NCBI RefSeq assembly: GCF_009793335.1
Contig: NZ_WING01000001.1
Span: forward strand, 2,852,001-2,916,000
DNA length: 64,000 bases
Reading direction: 5' to 3'
Origin: Actinomadura sp. J1-007
GTDB taxonomy: Bacteria; Actinomycetota; Actinomycetes; Streptosporangiales; Streptosporangiaceae
A model generated the notes under the pieces. The model did no database searches. It worked only from the letters and a program-made list of their open reading frames with translations, and had not been told where the DNA came from. Both the position numbers and the translations under genes were made by a program. Positions 17,253 through 27,006 of the stretch are shown in pieces (the stretch's first letter is position 1; every line of letters begins with the position of its first letter).

Positions 17253-18188
17253 GTGGAGAGCCCCACCTCCACCGTTCGGCACCGCACCCGCCGCCTGGCG
17301 GCAGCCCTCGTGGCCGCCGCCGTCGCCCTGCCGCTCTGCTCCGGGGCGATGCCCTCCGCGCAGGCCGATCCGGGCGACAACGCGCGCTTCGCCAGGTTGA
17401 ACGACCAGATCGAGAAGCTCGACAAGGCGTACGGCGGTGACCTCGCCAAGCTGAAGGACGCCCAGCACGACGCGAAGCAGGCCCTGGGCCGCGCCAGGAA
17501 CCTCCAGAACGAGCTCGAAGGCGCCCGCGGCCTCGTCGCCCAGCTCGCCGCGACCCAGTACATGACGGGCAGCACCGACCCGACCGTCTCCGTCATCGCC
17601 GCCGAGGACCCGTCCCAGCTCCTCGCCAATTACAGCCTCGCCAGCCATATCGCGCAGAACAAGGCGGCGCGCGTCCAGCAGATCAAGAAGCTGGTGGCCG
17701 ACCAGGAAAAGGCCCGCGCCGAAGCGCAGCAGAAGACCAAGGACCTGGAGAAGCACATCCAGGACCTGGTCCGCCAGAAGTCGCGCATCCGGAACCTGGT
17801 CAAGAAGTACAAGCCCCAGTCACCGAGCGTCGGCATGGGCGGAGTCACGCCCCGAATGCTGAACGTGAAGAACACCATCGACCGCGAGATGGGCCCGTTC
17901 CCGACGATCGGCTGCGTCCGTTCCACGGGCGACCCGCAGGACCACGGCACCGGACACGCCTGCGACTTCATGGTGACGACGGGCGGCCAGATGGCCACCG
18001 GAAACGCCCAGTCCCTCGGCGACCGCACCGCGGCCTACGCGATCGCGCACGCCAGCAAGCTCGGTATCAAATACATCATCTGGCGCCAGCGCATCTACGA
18101 CATGCGCAGCCCGGGATGGGACCCGATGTCCAACCGAGGCGGCGTCACCGCGAACCACTACGACCACGTCCACATCTCGGTCTTCTAG
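17253..18188 (+). CDS. Secreted coiled-coil protein with M15-like cell-wall hydrolase domain
   Basis: A 311-residue protein from GTG 17253, directly after the c-di-AMP riboswitch. A signal peptide (about residues 1-39, ending SAQA) is followed by a long coiled coil (about 45-185, DNARFARLNDQIEKLDKAY through IRNLVKKYK). The C-terminal domain (about 195-311) resembles the ARB-07466/M15-like fold: CVRSTGDPQDHGTGHACDF and NHYDHVHISVF supply the His/Asp and HxH set that binds zinc in that superfamily. A role in cutting peptidoglycan, like other coiled-coil hydrolases, is likely. c-di-AMP control fits, since that nucleotide reports on turgor and wall state. Confidence 0.86.
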   Translation: MESPTSTVRHRTRRLAAALVAAAVALPLCSGAMPSAQADPGDNARFARLNDQIEKLDKAYGGDLAKLKDAQHDAKQALGRARNLQNELEGARGLVAQLAATQYMTGSTDPTVSVIAAEDPSQLLANYSLASHIAQNKAARVQQIKKLVADQEKARAEAQQKTKDLEKHIQDLVRQKSRIRNLVKKYKPQSPSVGMGGVTPRMLNVKNTIDREMGPFPTIGCVRSTGDPQDHGTGHACDFMVTTGGQMATGNAQSLGDRTAAYAIAHASKLGIKYIIWRQRIYDMRSPGWDPMSNRGGVTANHYDHVHISVF

Positions 18189-18258
18189 CCGCGACCCGCG
18201 CTCCGCGCCGCGCCCCGAGCCCTCTCGCGCTGGGCGGGGGCGGGGTCACGACGGCTCG

Positions 18259-18609
18259 TTAAAGAGCGGCGCGGATCTGGTCGGCCAGGTCGTCCACCAC
18301 TCGCGCGACCGCCTCGACCAACGCCTCGCCTGTCGGAGTGCCGACGACCGTCCACTCTTCCCGGTCTTCCTCCTCGACCTCGGCCACGCCGTTGACATCG
18401 CTCAGCGCACCGGCGATGCGACGGCGCAATTCGGATTCGAGCGGGTCGGTACGAACGAACTCCATAACGCGGACGCTGACCGTCCACCACTGCCCCGCTC
18501 GTAGTTTGTGAGCCGACACAGCGCGCACGTCCGGCTCATCTGTATTGCGCGCCCACTCCTCGGCTATCGCCGAGTCGAGCGGCTGGACCTGCTCGATGCG
18601 ATCGTTCAT
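18259..18609 (-). CDS. Hypothetical protein (116 aa)
   Basis: Starts at ATG 18609 (MNDRIEQVQPLDSAIAEEWARN) and ends at 18259. It is acidic and soluble, with a predicted alpha/beta mix and no motif I recognise. It is convergent with the cell-wall hydrolase gene. Codon use and length make it a credible small gene, but function is unknown. Confidence 0.6.
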   Translation of the reverse strand: MNDRIEQVQPLDSAIAEEWARNTDEPDVRAVSAHKLRAGQWWTVSVRVMEFVRTDPLESELRRRIAGALSDVNGVAEVEEEDREEWTVVGTPTGEALVEAVARVVDDLADQIRAAL

Positions 18610-18699
18610 GCGATGAGGTTATTGGCCGGCACAGACAAGCGGCTGGCACTTTCGACGTCCCGTATCGGGGCCCGCGACGCGGAACGCGGCATCGGCGCG

Positions 18700-19401
18700 C
18701 TACCAGGGGACGACCTCGCCGTGGCGGTCCAGGAATTGCAGGCCCGGAGCGCCGGCCTGCGCTTCGAGGACGTCCACCACGGCCGGAATGCTCTCCTCGG
18801 CGGTGAGGGGCGCGTCGGGTCCGCCGAGCCGGGTCCGGTTGTGGCCGGGGTCGATGAGCAGCTTGGTCTGCCCGTCGTCGGCATGGCGGGTGGCGTAGCT
18901 GCGCATCAACTGGTTGAGCGCGGCCTTGCTGGCCTTGTAGAGCTCGTAGCCGCCCTCGGTGTTGCGCGAGATGCTGCCCTGGTCGGAGGACATGACCGCG
19001 ACCGTTCCGCCGGGCGCGACGAGTCCGCGGAGTGATTCAAGGGCGCGCAGCGGACTCAACGCGTTGGTGACCATCACCTCCGTGAACATGTCGGTCGGGA
19101 CCTCGGCGATCGACAGGTCGCCCCGGTCGATCGCCGCGTTGACGAAAAGGAGATCGAGTCGGCGGCCTTTCAGCCGTTCGTTCAGGGCGGCCAGCTCTTT
19201 CGGGCTCGTCATCTCCAGCGATTCGACCTCCAGCCGTCCGTTCGAGGCGTCGGCGGCGGCTTGCAGTTCGCCGCCGCTCTGGCGCGCGGTGGCGATGACC
19301 TGCCAGCCGCGCCGGACGAGCTCGTTGGCGAGGACGAGTCCCAGCCCCCGCGAGGCTCCGATGATCAGTGCTCGGGGGTCGGCCGTGGACGTGTCGGACA
19401 C
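18700..19401 (-). CDS. Short-chain dehydrogenase/reductase (C-factor-like)
   Basis: A 233-residue classical SDR from GTG 19401, with AAGGAG upstream. The nucleotide motif is IIGASRGLGLVLA (variant TGxxxGxG) near residue 13. DLLFVNAAI replaces NNAG, and the active-site set is Ser (VMSSDQGS) and YxxxK (YELYKASK). Substrate is unknown. It is divergent from a TetR gene across a perfect palindrome, so it is probably that regulator's target. Confidence 0.88.
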   Translation of the reverse strand: MSDTSTADPRALIIGASRGLGLVLANELVRRGWQVIATARQSGGELQAAADASNGRLEVESLEMTSPKELAALNERLKGRRLDLLFVNAAIDRGDLSIAEVPTDMFTEVMVTNALSPLRALESLRGLVAPGGTVAVMSSDQGSISRNTEGGYELYKASKAALNQLMRSYATRHADDGQTKLLIDPGHNRTRLGGPDAPLTAEESIPAVVDVLEAQAGAPGLQFLDRHGEVVPW

Positions 19402-19429
19402 GTTCGCTCCTTCAAGGGGGTCGCGCTCT

Positions 19430-19455
19430 GTCTAGACGCGACGTTGCGTCTAGAC
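19430..19455. promoter_or_regulatory. Perfect palindrome between SDR and TetR genes, probable operator
   Basis: GTCTAGACGC and GCGTCTAGAC are exact complements separated by six bases, in the 94-base gap between divergent genes. This is a typical TetR-dimer site. Confidence 0.75.
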
Positions 19456-19495
19456 TACATCACGTTCCAGCGCGGCCGACCGGTATCGTGTCCGC

Positions 19496-20089
19496 ATGCC
19501 CGCCACGAGCCCTGCGCCCCGTAGAGCGCGCTCCGGCAACCGGCGCGACGAGGCCGCCCGCCTGGCCGTGCTCCACGCCGCGGACGACCTGCTGGTCGAG
19601 CACGGCTTCGGCGCTCTGACCATCGAGGCGATCGCGCGCCGGGCCGGCGTCGCCAAGCAGACGATCTACCGCTGGTGGCCGTCGAAGGTCGAGATCCTGC
19701 TCGACACGCTCATCGAGGACAGCGAGAAGCGCCTTCCCGTTCCCGCGGAGAAGGCCACGGCGGAGATCATCCGCGGCTACCTGCGCGATTTCGAGCGCTT
19801 TCTCAACGGCGATCCCGCGGGCAGAGTCCTGCTGGCGATCATCGCCGAGGCGCAGCACGATCCCGGTACGGCCAAGAACTTCCACGAGCGCTACCTCGGC
19901 CCGCGCCGCGAGCGGGAACGCGCCATGCTCGTACGCGCGACCGACGTCGGTGAGATCTCACCCAAACTCGACCCCGACGCCACGATCGACGCACTTGTCG
20001 GCCCGATCGTCTATTGCGCCCTGACCGGGTCGAGCATTCCCGGCAGCGTGCTGGACACCCTTTTCGAGGACCTACTCAGGCCCCGCTGA
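19496..20089 (+). CDS. TetR-family transcriptional regulator
   Basis: A 197-residue regulator from ATG 19496 with helix-turn-helix LTIEAIARRAGVAKQTIYRWWPSK at about residues 41-64. The YRWWPSK ending and the C-terminal domain (GRVLLAIIAEAQHDPGTAKNF) are common in TetR proteins next to oxidoreductases. It is divergent from the SDR gene and probably represses both that gene and itself through the palindrome at 19430-19455. Confidence 0.93.
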   Translation: MPATSPAPRRARSGNRRDEAARLAVLHAADDLLVEHGFGALTIEAIARRAGVAKQTIYRWWPSKVEILLDTLIEDSEKRLPVPAEKATAEIIRGYLRDFERFLNGDPAGRVLLAIIAEAQHDPGTAKNFHERYLGPRRERERAMLVRATDVGEISPKLDPDATIDALVGPIVYCALTGSSIPGSVLDTLFEDLLRPR

Positions 20090-20288
20090 CCTCTAAAGTC
20101 CCGGATGTGCCCAGGTGGCTCGGGGAAACGGCTGCGAGCTGGATTCAGGCGTACGGCCGGAAGGGGCCGGAAGGAGCCGGAACTGTGGTCGGGTTCCGGT
20201 CCCTGCCCGCCTGCTCATGCCTGGCTTGATTGATCCAGAATGGCTTTGCCGGCGCGCTTCGGTCTCTTACTTGGTGGCTCGGTGCGGG

Positions 20289-21536
20289 TTACGCGGGTAC
20301 GGGCGACATCTCCTGGCTGACCGTTTCCAGGAGCAGTTTCGCGGCCACCGTCGCTCCGTCCGTACGCATTGTGGCGGCCACTGCCGCGGCTCTTTCTCGT
20401 GTCTCGGGCGTCAGGACCGTCCGGAGGGCGGCTGACAGGGACTCGACCGTCGGGGTCCGGCCTTCGTGAGCCGCGCCGATGCCGAGCTCGGCCACCCGCG
20501 CGGCCCAGAACGGCTGGTCGGCGATCTGCGGCACCACGATTTGGGGCGCGCCCGCCCGTGCGGCCGCCGTCGTGGTGCCGGCGCCGCCGTGGTGCACGAC
20601 GGCGGCCACCCGGCGGAACAGGGCCTGCTGGTTGACCTCGCCGACCACGAAGCAGTCGTCCCGACCGTCGGCCGGGGCCAGGCCGGCCCAGCCGCGGGCG
20701 AGCAGGACGCGGCGGCCCTGCGCGCGGATCGCCTCGGTGGACACCCGGGCGACGTCCTTCGGGGCGTGCGCGGCCATGCTGCCGAACCCCACGTACACCG
20801 GTGGCGCGCCGTCGTCGAGGAACGCCTCCAGCTCGGCCGGGAGCGGGCGTTCGTCGGGCAGGATCCACGGCCCGGTCCGGACGAGGTCGAGGTCCGTCAG
20901 GCCCTCCGACGGGCACAGCGCCGCGTCCGCCGCCAGCCACGGGCGGTCGGTGAAGACGTGGTCGCGGACGTTGTCCACCGGCGGCAGGCCGATCGCCGCC
21001 CGATGGCCGTTGAGCGCCTCGCCGTACAGCCCGTTCACCCTCTGGGCGTCCTGCTCCCACAACGCCCGGATGTCGGCCTCGCCCTGGGGGGACGGCGTGC
21101 CCGGTCGTGTTCCCGGTCGTGTTCCCGGAGGGAAATGGCGCGACGGGAGTCCGAACGTGTGGAAGCAGGCGTACACGTAGCGGATGCCCAGTTTCTCGGC
21201 CACGTCCCGTACGCCCGCCGGCATCAGGCCCCCTGCCAGCAGTACGTCACACACCTCCGCGGCTGCGGCGAGCGTGTCGAACCGCGCGGCGACCAGTTCC
21301 GGAGCGAGCCGTAGCGCGTCCTCCCCCGAGGGCGGCCTCGTTCCGGCGACCACTGAACGCACCGTGGGGCCCAGCGGCACCAGCGGCACTCCGACCCGCG
21401 CCAGGAGCGTCACGAACTCCTCGTCCGGCGGCGCGCAGACCTGGACGTCCGCGCCGAACTCCCGCAGCCGCACCGCGAGCGCCACCATCGGTTCGACGTC
21501 CCCGCGCGATCCCCACGTCGACAACAACGCACGCAT
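20289..21536 (-). CDS. GT1-family glycosyltransferase (GtfA/GtfB-like)
   Basis: A 415-residue enzyme from ATG 21536. The N-terminus MRALLSTWGSRGDVEPMVALA and the C-terminal VHHGGAGTTTAAARAGAPQIVVPQIADQPFWA donor site are those of antibiotic glycosyltransferases of the vancomycin GtfB type. Such enzymes move a sugar from a nucleotide sugar to a small hydrophobic acceptor. A run of PGTR repeats sits at about residues 137-146. No biosynthetic cluster surrounds it, so it may detoxify or modify an incoming compound. Confidence 0.92.
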   Translation of the reverse strand: MRALLSTWGSRGDVEPMVALAVRLREFGADVQVCAPPDEEFVTLLARVGVPLVPLGPTVRSVVAGTRPPSGEDALRLAPELVAARFDTLAAAAEVCDVLLAGGLMPAGVRDVAEKLGIRYVYACFHTFGLPSRHFPPGTRPGTRPGTPSPQGEADIRALWEQDAQRVNGLYGEALNGHRAAIGLPPVDNVRDHVFTDRPWLAADAALCPSEGLTDLDLVRTGPWILPDERPLPAELEAFLDDGAPPVYVGFGSMAAHAPKDVARVSTEAIRAQGRRVLLARGWAGLAPADGRDDCFVVGEVNQQALFRRVAAVVHHGGAGTTTAAARAGAPQIVVPQIADQPFWAARVAELGIGAAHEGRTPTVESLSAALRTVLTPETRERAAAVAATMRTDGATVAAKLLLETVSQEMSPVPA

Positions 21537-21636
21537 ATCGCGTCCCCCATTTCCGCAGACGGTCGCCTTTCGGTCGACAATGGTGGGGCAGCACCCGGGT
21601 CTTGCCGCAAGCCCCCAGTGCGCTATAAATTGGTAG

Positions 21637-21662
21637 TGGCAAGGAGTGCGAACTCCTTGCCA
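21637..21662. terminator. Hairpin between dienelactone hydrolase and glycosyltransferase genes
   Basis: TGGCAAGGAGT and ACTCCTTGCCA form an 11-base perfect stem with a GCGA loop, 23 bases past the end of the hydrolase gene on the minus strand. A T-rich stretch follows on the plus strand, but no gene ends there on that strand. Confidence 0.55.
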
Positions 21663-21684
21663 TTGTCTTTTCCGGGCCGGAACC

Positions 21685-22434
21685 TCAGGTGTCGGCCAGG
21701 GCGCGGTCGAGGAGGGGGAGCAGGCGGTCCCAGTGGCGCTTTAGGGCGGACGCGTCGAAGGCGTCGGTGTCGGCCATGGTGAAGCCGTGGACGGTGCCGG
21801 GGTAGATCTCGGTGGTGTAGCCGACGCCCGCGGCCTCCAGGGCCTGGTTGAGCTCGCTGAGGGCCTCGGGCGTCATGTCGTTCTCGGCGAGGCCGATGTG
21901 GACGTGCGCCGTGAGCCGGCCGATGAGGCGGTGCGGGCTGTCGGGCGCGTCGGTGACCAGCGGGCCGGGGTGGAATCCGGCGACGGCGCCCACCCGGTCG
22001 GGGTGGGCCGTCGCGGTGCGCATCGCCAGGACGGCGCCCATGCAGTAGCCGGTCACGCCGACCGGCCCGGCGGCGACCTCCGGCTGGGCGGTGAGGAAGT
22101 CGAGAAAGGCGCCGGCGTCGCTCACGACGCGTTCGGTGGTGTGCGCCTTGATCAACGGCATCACCTCGCCGATGATCGCGGGCCGGACCTCTTCCCCGAT
22201 GTGCTCGGGAAGCTCGGTCACCGGCGCCGGGCCCTGCCGGTAGTAGACGTTGGGAACGAGCACGTAGTACCCGTGCCCGGCCAGTTCGCGGGCCATGTAT
22301 TCCAGAACGGGCCGAACGCCGAAGGCGTCCATGTACATCAGCACGCCCGGGTGCCGTTCACCGTCGTCGGGAAAAGCGGCGAACGCATCGGCCTGGCCGT
22401 CCGGGGTGGGAATCTGCACTGTCTTGGCGGGCAT
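21685..22434 (-). CDS. Dienelactone hydrolase family protein
   Basis: A 249-residue alpha/beta hydrolase from ATG 22434, with GAAGGAAG upstream. The nucleophile is the cysteine of GVTGYCMGAV. The acid (AENDMTPEA) and histidine (GTVHGFTMADTDAF) complete the DLH Cys-Asp-His triad. The family opens dienelactones in aromatic degradation, but many members act on other esters. It lies after the purL terminator and is probably its own unit. Confidence 0.93.
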   Translation of the reverse strand: MPAKTVQIPTPDGQADAFAAFPDDGERHPGVLMYMDAFGVRPVLEYMARELAGHGYYVLVPNVYYRQGPAPVTELPEHIGEEVRPAIIGEVMPLIKAHTTERVVSDAGAFLDFLTAQPEVAAGPVGVTGYCMGAVLAMRTATAHPDRVGAVAGFHPGPLVTDAPDSPHRLIGRLTAHVHIGLAENDMTPEALSELNQALEAAGVGYTTEIYPGTVHGFTMADTDAFDASALKRHWDRLLPLLDRALADT

Positions 22435-22465
22435 GGTGGATCTTCCTTCCTTGGCTGATTCAACA

Positions 22466-22502
22466 GAAAAGCGCGCCACCGCCTCTCGGGGCGGTGGCGC
22501 GC
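22466..22502 (-). terminator. Terminator after purL
   Basis: On the minus strand a 13-base perfect stem (plus arms 22471-22483 and 22490-22502, GCGCGCCACCGCC) with a six-base loop is followed by TTTT (plus 22467-22470 AAAA). It ends the purS-purL unit. Confidence 0.88.
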
Positions 22503-22528
22503 ATTTCACTGCTGTTCTTTTATGGGAC

Positions 22529-25500
22529 TCAGTCGCTGTAGCTCGGGAGGTTCCGTTCGTGGGATTCGCGGAGCTCGTGCAGCGGAATGGAGAACAGTTC
22601 CTGCTGGTCGCCGTCCGGACCGCGGCCCGTGACGTTGAGCGTGTCACCGCCCGCGACGCCGATCTGCGACACCGGGACCCCGGCGGCCTCGCACAGGGCC
22701 GCGAGACGTCCCTCGCCGCCCGGCCGTACGGCCACCATGGCGCGGGCGACCGATTCGCTGAACAGGGACACGAACGGGTCGCCGGGCAGCGTGATCCGGG
22801 CGCCGAGCCCGCCGCGCAGGCACGACTCCACGAGCGTCTGGGACAGCCCGCCGTCCGACAGGTCGTGGGCGGCGGTGAGCAGCCCCTCGCGCACGGCCGC
22901 GACCAGGACGGACGCCAGCGCCGCCTCGGCCTGGAGGTCCACGAGCGGCGGCAGGCCGCCCAGGTGGCCGTAGACGACGTGCGCCCATTCGGAGCCGCCG
23001 AACTCCTCGCGGGTCTCGCCGAGGAGCGCGATCGTGGCGCCGTCGGAGGTCAGCGACATGTTGACGCGGCGGCGGACGTCGTCGTGGACGCCGAGGACGC
23101 CGATCACCGGGGTGGGGTTGATCGGGGTCGTGCCGGTCTGGTTGTAGAAGCTGACGTTGCCACCGGTCACCGGCACGCCCAGGTAGCGGCACGCGTCGGC
23201 GAGGCCCTCCACCGCGCGGGCGAACTGCCACATGACGCCGGGGTCCTCGGGGGAGCCGAAGTTGAGGCAGTTGGTGACCGCGAGCGGGCGGGCGCCGGTG
23301 GTGGCGACGTTACGGTACGCCTCCGACAGTGCGAGCTGCGCTCCCGAGTACGGGTCGAGGCGGGTGTAGCGGCCGTTGCCGTCGAGGGACAGCGCGATGC
23401 CGAGGCCCGACTCGTCGTCGATCCGGACGACGCCCGCGTCCTCGGGCATCGCGAGGACCGTATTGCCGAGGACGTACCGGTCGTACTGCGAGGTCACCCA
23501 CGTCTTACCCGCGAGATTGGGCGAGCCCGCGAGCCAGAGCACGGTGCGGCGCAGCTCGTCGCCCGTGGACGGGCGGGTGAGGCGTCCCGGCGTGTCGGAC
23601 TGGAGCGTCCCGAGGTCGGCCGGCGGCGCGTACGGCCGCTCGTACACCGGGCCCTCGTCGGCGGCGGTGCCCGGCGGGATGTCGACGATCGTCTCGCCGC
23701 GCCACGTCATCACCAGGCGGCCGGTGTCGGTCACCGCGCCGATCACGGTGGCCGGGATCTCCCAGCGGGCGCAGATCTCCATGAACCGGTCGACCTTGCC
23801 CGGCTCGACCACCGCCATCATGCGCTCCTGCGACTCGCTCATGAGGATCTCCTCAGGGCGCAGCGTCGCGTCGCGCAGCGGGACGGAGTCGAGCTCGACG
23901 TGCATGCCGCCGGTCCCGGCCGCGGCCAGCTCGGTGGTCGCGCAGGAGACGCCGGCGGCGCCGAGGTCCTGGATGCCGACGACCAGGTCCTCCTGGAACA
24001 GCTCCAGGCAGCACTCGATCAGCAGCTTCTCCATGAACGGGTCGCCGACCTGCACGCTCGGCCGCTTCTGCTGCGACTCGTCGTCGAACGTCGCGGACGC
24101 CAGGACCGACGCGCCGCCGATCCCGTCCGGCCCGGTGCCCGCCCCGAACAGGATCACGCGGTTGCCGGGCCCGGGAGCCACGGCGCGCTTGATGTCGTCG
24201 TGCTTCATCAGGCCGACGCACAGGGCGTTGACCAGCGGGTTCTGCGCGTAACAGGCGTCGAAGACGGTCTCGCCGCCGATGTTGGGCAGGCCGAGCGAGT
24301 TGCCGTACCCGCCGACGCCCGCGACCACGCCCGGCAGGACCCGCTGCGTGTCGGGCGCGTCCGCCGGACCGAACCGCAGCGAGTCCATCACCGCGATCGG
24401 CCGGGCGCCCATCGACATGATGTCGCGGACGATCCCGCCGACGCCCGTCGCCGCCCCCTGATAGGGCTCGACGTACGACGGGTGGTTGTGCGACTCCACC
24501 TTGAACGTGACCGCCCAGCCCTGGCCGATGTCGACCACGCCCGCGTTCTCGCCCATTCCGACGAGCAGCGCGTCAGTCTTCGGGGCCTTCTCGCCGAACT
24601 GCCGCAGATGCACCTTCGAGCTCTTGTACGAGCAGTGCTCGCTCCACATCACCGAGTAGATCGCCAGCTCGGCGGCCGTCGGACGGCGGCCCAGGATGTC
24701 GCGAACCCGCTGGTACTCCTCGTCCTTCATGCCCAGCTCGGCGTACGGCTGAGGCCGCTCCGGCGTCGCCGCCGCAGCGGCGACCGTGTCCGTACCGCCA
24801 AGCTCAGCAGCGGCGGCGGAGGCGGCGGAGGCGGCGGTGGCTCCTAGCGGCGCGTCCTCAACGGGAGGAACGGCAGGCTGAGGGCCGGTGCCGGGGCCGG
24901 GGCCAACGGACGGCTGCGGCCCCGTTCCGCGGCCGACAGCAGGCTGCGGACCGGTACCCGTCCCGACAGCAGGCTGAGGACCGGTGCCGGGGCCAACAGC
25001 GGGCTGCGGACCCGTACCGGGGCCAACGGGCGGTTGCGGGCCGGTTTCACGTCCGACAGCCGGTTGCGGACCCGTTCCCGAGCCGACAGCGGGCTGCGGA
25101 CCTGTTCCCGAGCCGACGATCGGTTGAGGGGCGGTTCCAGAGCCGACAGCAGGCTGCGGGCCGGTACCCGTCCCGACGGCGGGCTGCGGGCCCGTTCCGT
25201 GGCCGACGGCGGGCTGCGGGCCGGTACCCGTGCCCACGGACGGCTGCGGGCCCGTTCCGTGGCCGACAGACGTTTGCGGCCCGGTCCCCATGCCTACGGA
25301 CGGCTGCGGGCCTGAGTGGCGTCCTCGGGCGCGTCCGGCGTTTCCGGCACCGGCTAGCTGTGCCAGGGCCGCCAGGCCGGCGTCAGGGTCGGCGGAGGGG
25401 GATGCGAACGGGTCGTCCCGGCGGGGCTCAGGCGGCCGTCCCTGCTCGCCCGACGCCGACTGGGACGGCTGGGACGGCTGGTGGCCCGGGACCTCGGGGA

Positions 25501-26233
25501 ACGCGGGCAGGGCGTTCTGGCCGCTGCCTTCGCCCGCCGGGGCTGCGTGCTGGCCGGAGGCGGCCTGGGCGTTTCGCACTGCCTGGGCGAGGTCCGGGTT
25601 GGTCATGGTGGGGTTGCCCGAGGCGGAGGTGCCCTCGGCGACGAGCGCCTTGGCAAAGTCGCGCTCCGGGGCGCCCGCAGGAGCCTCGGAGGCCGCGGAG
25701 GCCGCGGCCTGGGCAGCGGCGGCGGACTGCTGGGATTCCAGGGACGGGATCGGGCCCGTTCCGGAAAGCGCGGCGCGGGAACCTGGCGCGTCGAAGGCGG
25801 GGGCGTCGAAAGCAGGGGCATCGCCCGCGGGAGGCTGGCCGTTGTAGGACGGCGAGGCCCCGGTTCCCTGGGAACCGGTCGAGCGCGGGTCGGATCCGCC
25901 GGAGGCGAACGACGGGTCGGTGGTCCGGGGGGCGAAAGTGGGTTCACCGGCCGCGCCGGGGACGAACGGCTGCTCGCCTTCGCCCTGGGCGGGGGACGGG
26001 GAGGACGGGTCGTCGGCCGGGCCGAAGAGGGCGGAGCCGCCGCCGGGGGCGGGGTCGTCCTCATCGACGATGGCCTCGAACGCCTGGGTCACCGCGGGGT
26101 CCACCGGCTGGAGCTCGGGGTCGTCGGCGTCGGACTTGAGCTCGCCGAGCCACTCCAGCGACGGTTCGTCGGACGCGTCGCGGCGTCGCGGCGCGTCCTG
26201 GCTTCCGGGGGTGTTGGGCGGCTGCTCGCTCAT
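22529..26233 (-). CDS. purL: FGAM synthase subunit PurL with ~490-residue disordered N-terminal extension
   Basis: PurL, with PurQ and PurS, turns FGAR into FGAM (step four of purine synthesis). The catalytic part begins near residue 490 ([24 protein letters not shown] of GM at residue 502) and fills the usual 730 or so residues: [59 protein letters not shown] and [10 protein letters not shown]. The start is ATG 26233, overlapping the purQ stop as ATGA. Before the domain come about 490 residues rich in Pro, Ala, Gly, Ser and Asp, including 15 decapeptide repeats (residues 307-455). No stop interrupts them and no start codon lies close before the catalytic domain, so the extension appears to be translated. 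Ordinary PurL lacks it. Confidence 0.95.
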   Translation of the reverse strand: MSEQPPNTPGSQDAPRRRDASDEPSLEWLGELKSDADDPELQPVDPAVTQAFEAIVDEDDPAPGGGSALFGPADDPSSPSPAQGEGEQPFVPGAAGEPTFAPRTTDPSFASGGSDPRSTGSQGTGASPSYNGQPPAGDAPAFDAPAFDAPGSRAALSGTGPIPSLESQQSAAAAQAAASAASEAPAGAPERDFAKALVAEGTSASGNPTMTNPDLAQAVRNAQAASGQHAAPAGEGSGQNALPAFPEVPGHQPSQPSQSASGEQGRPPEPRRDDPFASPSADPDAGLAALAQLAGAGNAGRARGRHSGPQPSVGMGTGPQTSVGHGTGPQPSVGTGTGPQPAVGHGTGPQPAVGTGTGPQPAVGSGTAPQPIVGSGTGPQPAVGSGTGPQPAVGRETGPQPPVGPGTGPQPAVGPGTGPQPAVGTGTGPQPAVGRGTGPQPSVGPGPGTGPQPAVPPVEDAPLGATAASAASAAAAELGGTDTVAAAAATPERPQPYAELGMKDEEYQRVRDILGRRPTAAELAIYSVMWSEHCSYKSSKVHLRQFGEKAPKTDALLVGMGENAGVVDIGQGWAVTFKVESHNHPSYVEPYQGAATGVGGIVRDIMSMGARPIAVMDSLRFGPADAPDTQRVLPGVVAGVGGYGNSLGLPNIGGETVFDACYAQNPLVNALCVGLMKHDDIKRAVAPGPGNRVILFGAGTGPDGIGGASVLASATFDDESQQKRPSVQVGDPFMEKLLIECCLELFQEDLVVGIQDLGAAGVSCATTELAAAGTGGMHVELDSVPLRDATLRPEEILMSESQERMMAVVEPGKVDRFMEICARWEIPATVIGAVTDTGRLVMTWRGETIVDIPPGTAADEGPVYERPYAPPADLGTLQSDTPGRLTRPSTGDELRRTVLWLAGSPNLAGKTWVTSQYDRYVLGNTVLAMPEDAGVVRIDDESGLGIALSLDGNGRYTRLDPYSGAQLALSEAYRNVATTGARPLAVTNCLNFGSPEDPGVMWQFARAVEGLADACRYLGVPVTGGNVSFYNQTGTTPINPTPVIGVLGVHDDVRRRVNMSLTSDGATIALLGETREEFGGSEWAHVVYGHLGGLPPLVDLQAEAALASVLVAAVREGLLTAAHDLSDGGLSQTLVESCLRGGLGARITLPGDPFVSLFSESVARAMVAVRPGGEGRLAALCEAAGVPVSQIGVAGGDTLNVTGRGPDGDQQELFSIPLHELRESHERNLPSYSD
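24869..25315 (-). repeat. 30-bp tandem repeat, 15 units, coding for [10 protein letters not shown] in PurL
   Basis: On the minus strand 15 in-frame decapeptides of consensus [10 protein letters not shown] run from [10 protein letters not shown] to TGPQPAV, the ninth position varying among H, T, S, R, P and M. The penultimate full unit has two extra residues (PG). Third-base changes between units show that it is not a very recent expansion. Confidence 0.93.
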
Positions 26234-26910
26234 GCGTTGACCAGTCTCTTGACGATCGAGGTGAAGAAGCCGAGCCCGTCGGTGGACGGGCCGGTCAGGG
26301 ACTCCACGGCGTGCTCGGGGTGGGGCATGAGCCCGACCACGTTGCCGGCCTCGTTGCAGATCCCGGCGATGTCGTCGAGGGATCCGTTGGGGTTGAGGTC
26401 GACGTAGCGGGCCACGATCCGGCCGTTCGCCGCCAGTTCCTCCAGGGTCGCCCGGTCCGCGGCGTAGCGTCCGTCGCGGTTCTTGATGGGGATGACCAGT
26501 TCCTGGCCCTCGGCGTACTCGGTGGTCCAGGCGGTGTCCGCGTTCTGGACGCGGAGCCGCTGGTCGCGGCAGACGAAGTGCAGTCCGGCGTTGGGCAGCA
26601 GGGCGCCCGGCAGCAGGTGCGACTCGCACAGGACCTGGAAGCCGTTGCAGATGCCGAGGACGGGCAGGCCGCCCTTGGCGGCGTCGACCAGTTCGCCCAT
26701 CAGTGGCGCGAAGCGCGCGATGGCCCCCGCGCGCAGGTAGTCCCCGTAGGAGAACCCGCCTGGAAGCACGACGGCGTCGACTCCCCGCAGATCGTGGTCG
26801 CCGTGCCACAGCGTGACCGGCTCGGCGCCGGCGAGCCGTACGGCCCGTGCGGCGTCACGATCGTCCAGGGAGCCGGGGAAGGTGATGATCCCAACCCGGG
26901 CAGCGTCCAT
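26230..26910 (-). CDS. purQ: FGAM synthase glutaminase subunit PurQ
   Basis: A 226-residue class-I glutamine amidotransferase. The start is ATG 26910 ([20 protein letters not shown]), with GGAGGA nine bases upstream; an upstream ATG at 26985 has no good site. The active-site cysteine lies in [11 protein letters not shown] and the histidine in [11 protein letters not shown]. It supplies ammonia to PurL. Its stop overlaps the purL start by ATGA, so the two are translationally coupled. Confidence 0.97.
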   Translation of the reverse strand: MDAARVGIITFPGSLDDRDAARAVRLAGAEPVTLWHGDHDLRGVDAVVLPGGFSYGDYLRAGAIARFAPLMGELVDAAKGGLPVLGICNGFQVLCESHLLPGALLPNAGLHFVCRDQRLRVQNADTAWTTEYAEGQELVIPIKNRDGRYAADRATLEELAANGRIVARYVDLNPNGSLDDIAGICNEAGNVVGLMPHPEHAVESLTGPSTDGLGFFTSIVKRLVNA

Positions 26911-27006
26911 CTGTTCTGTTCCTCCGAAATGAGGTGCGGCCGGGACGGGCGGGTTCTCTCCGCCGATCACCGCTGCGCGCAACAATCCCCCCGCGCGCGT
27001 CCCAAT

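Noticed and set aside
22295..24847. 850-codon open frame antisense to purL
   Set aside because: It mirrors PurL codon structure, has no family match, and PurL on the minus strand is unmistakable.
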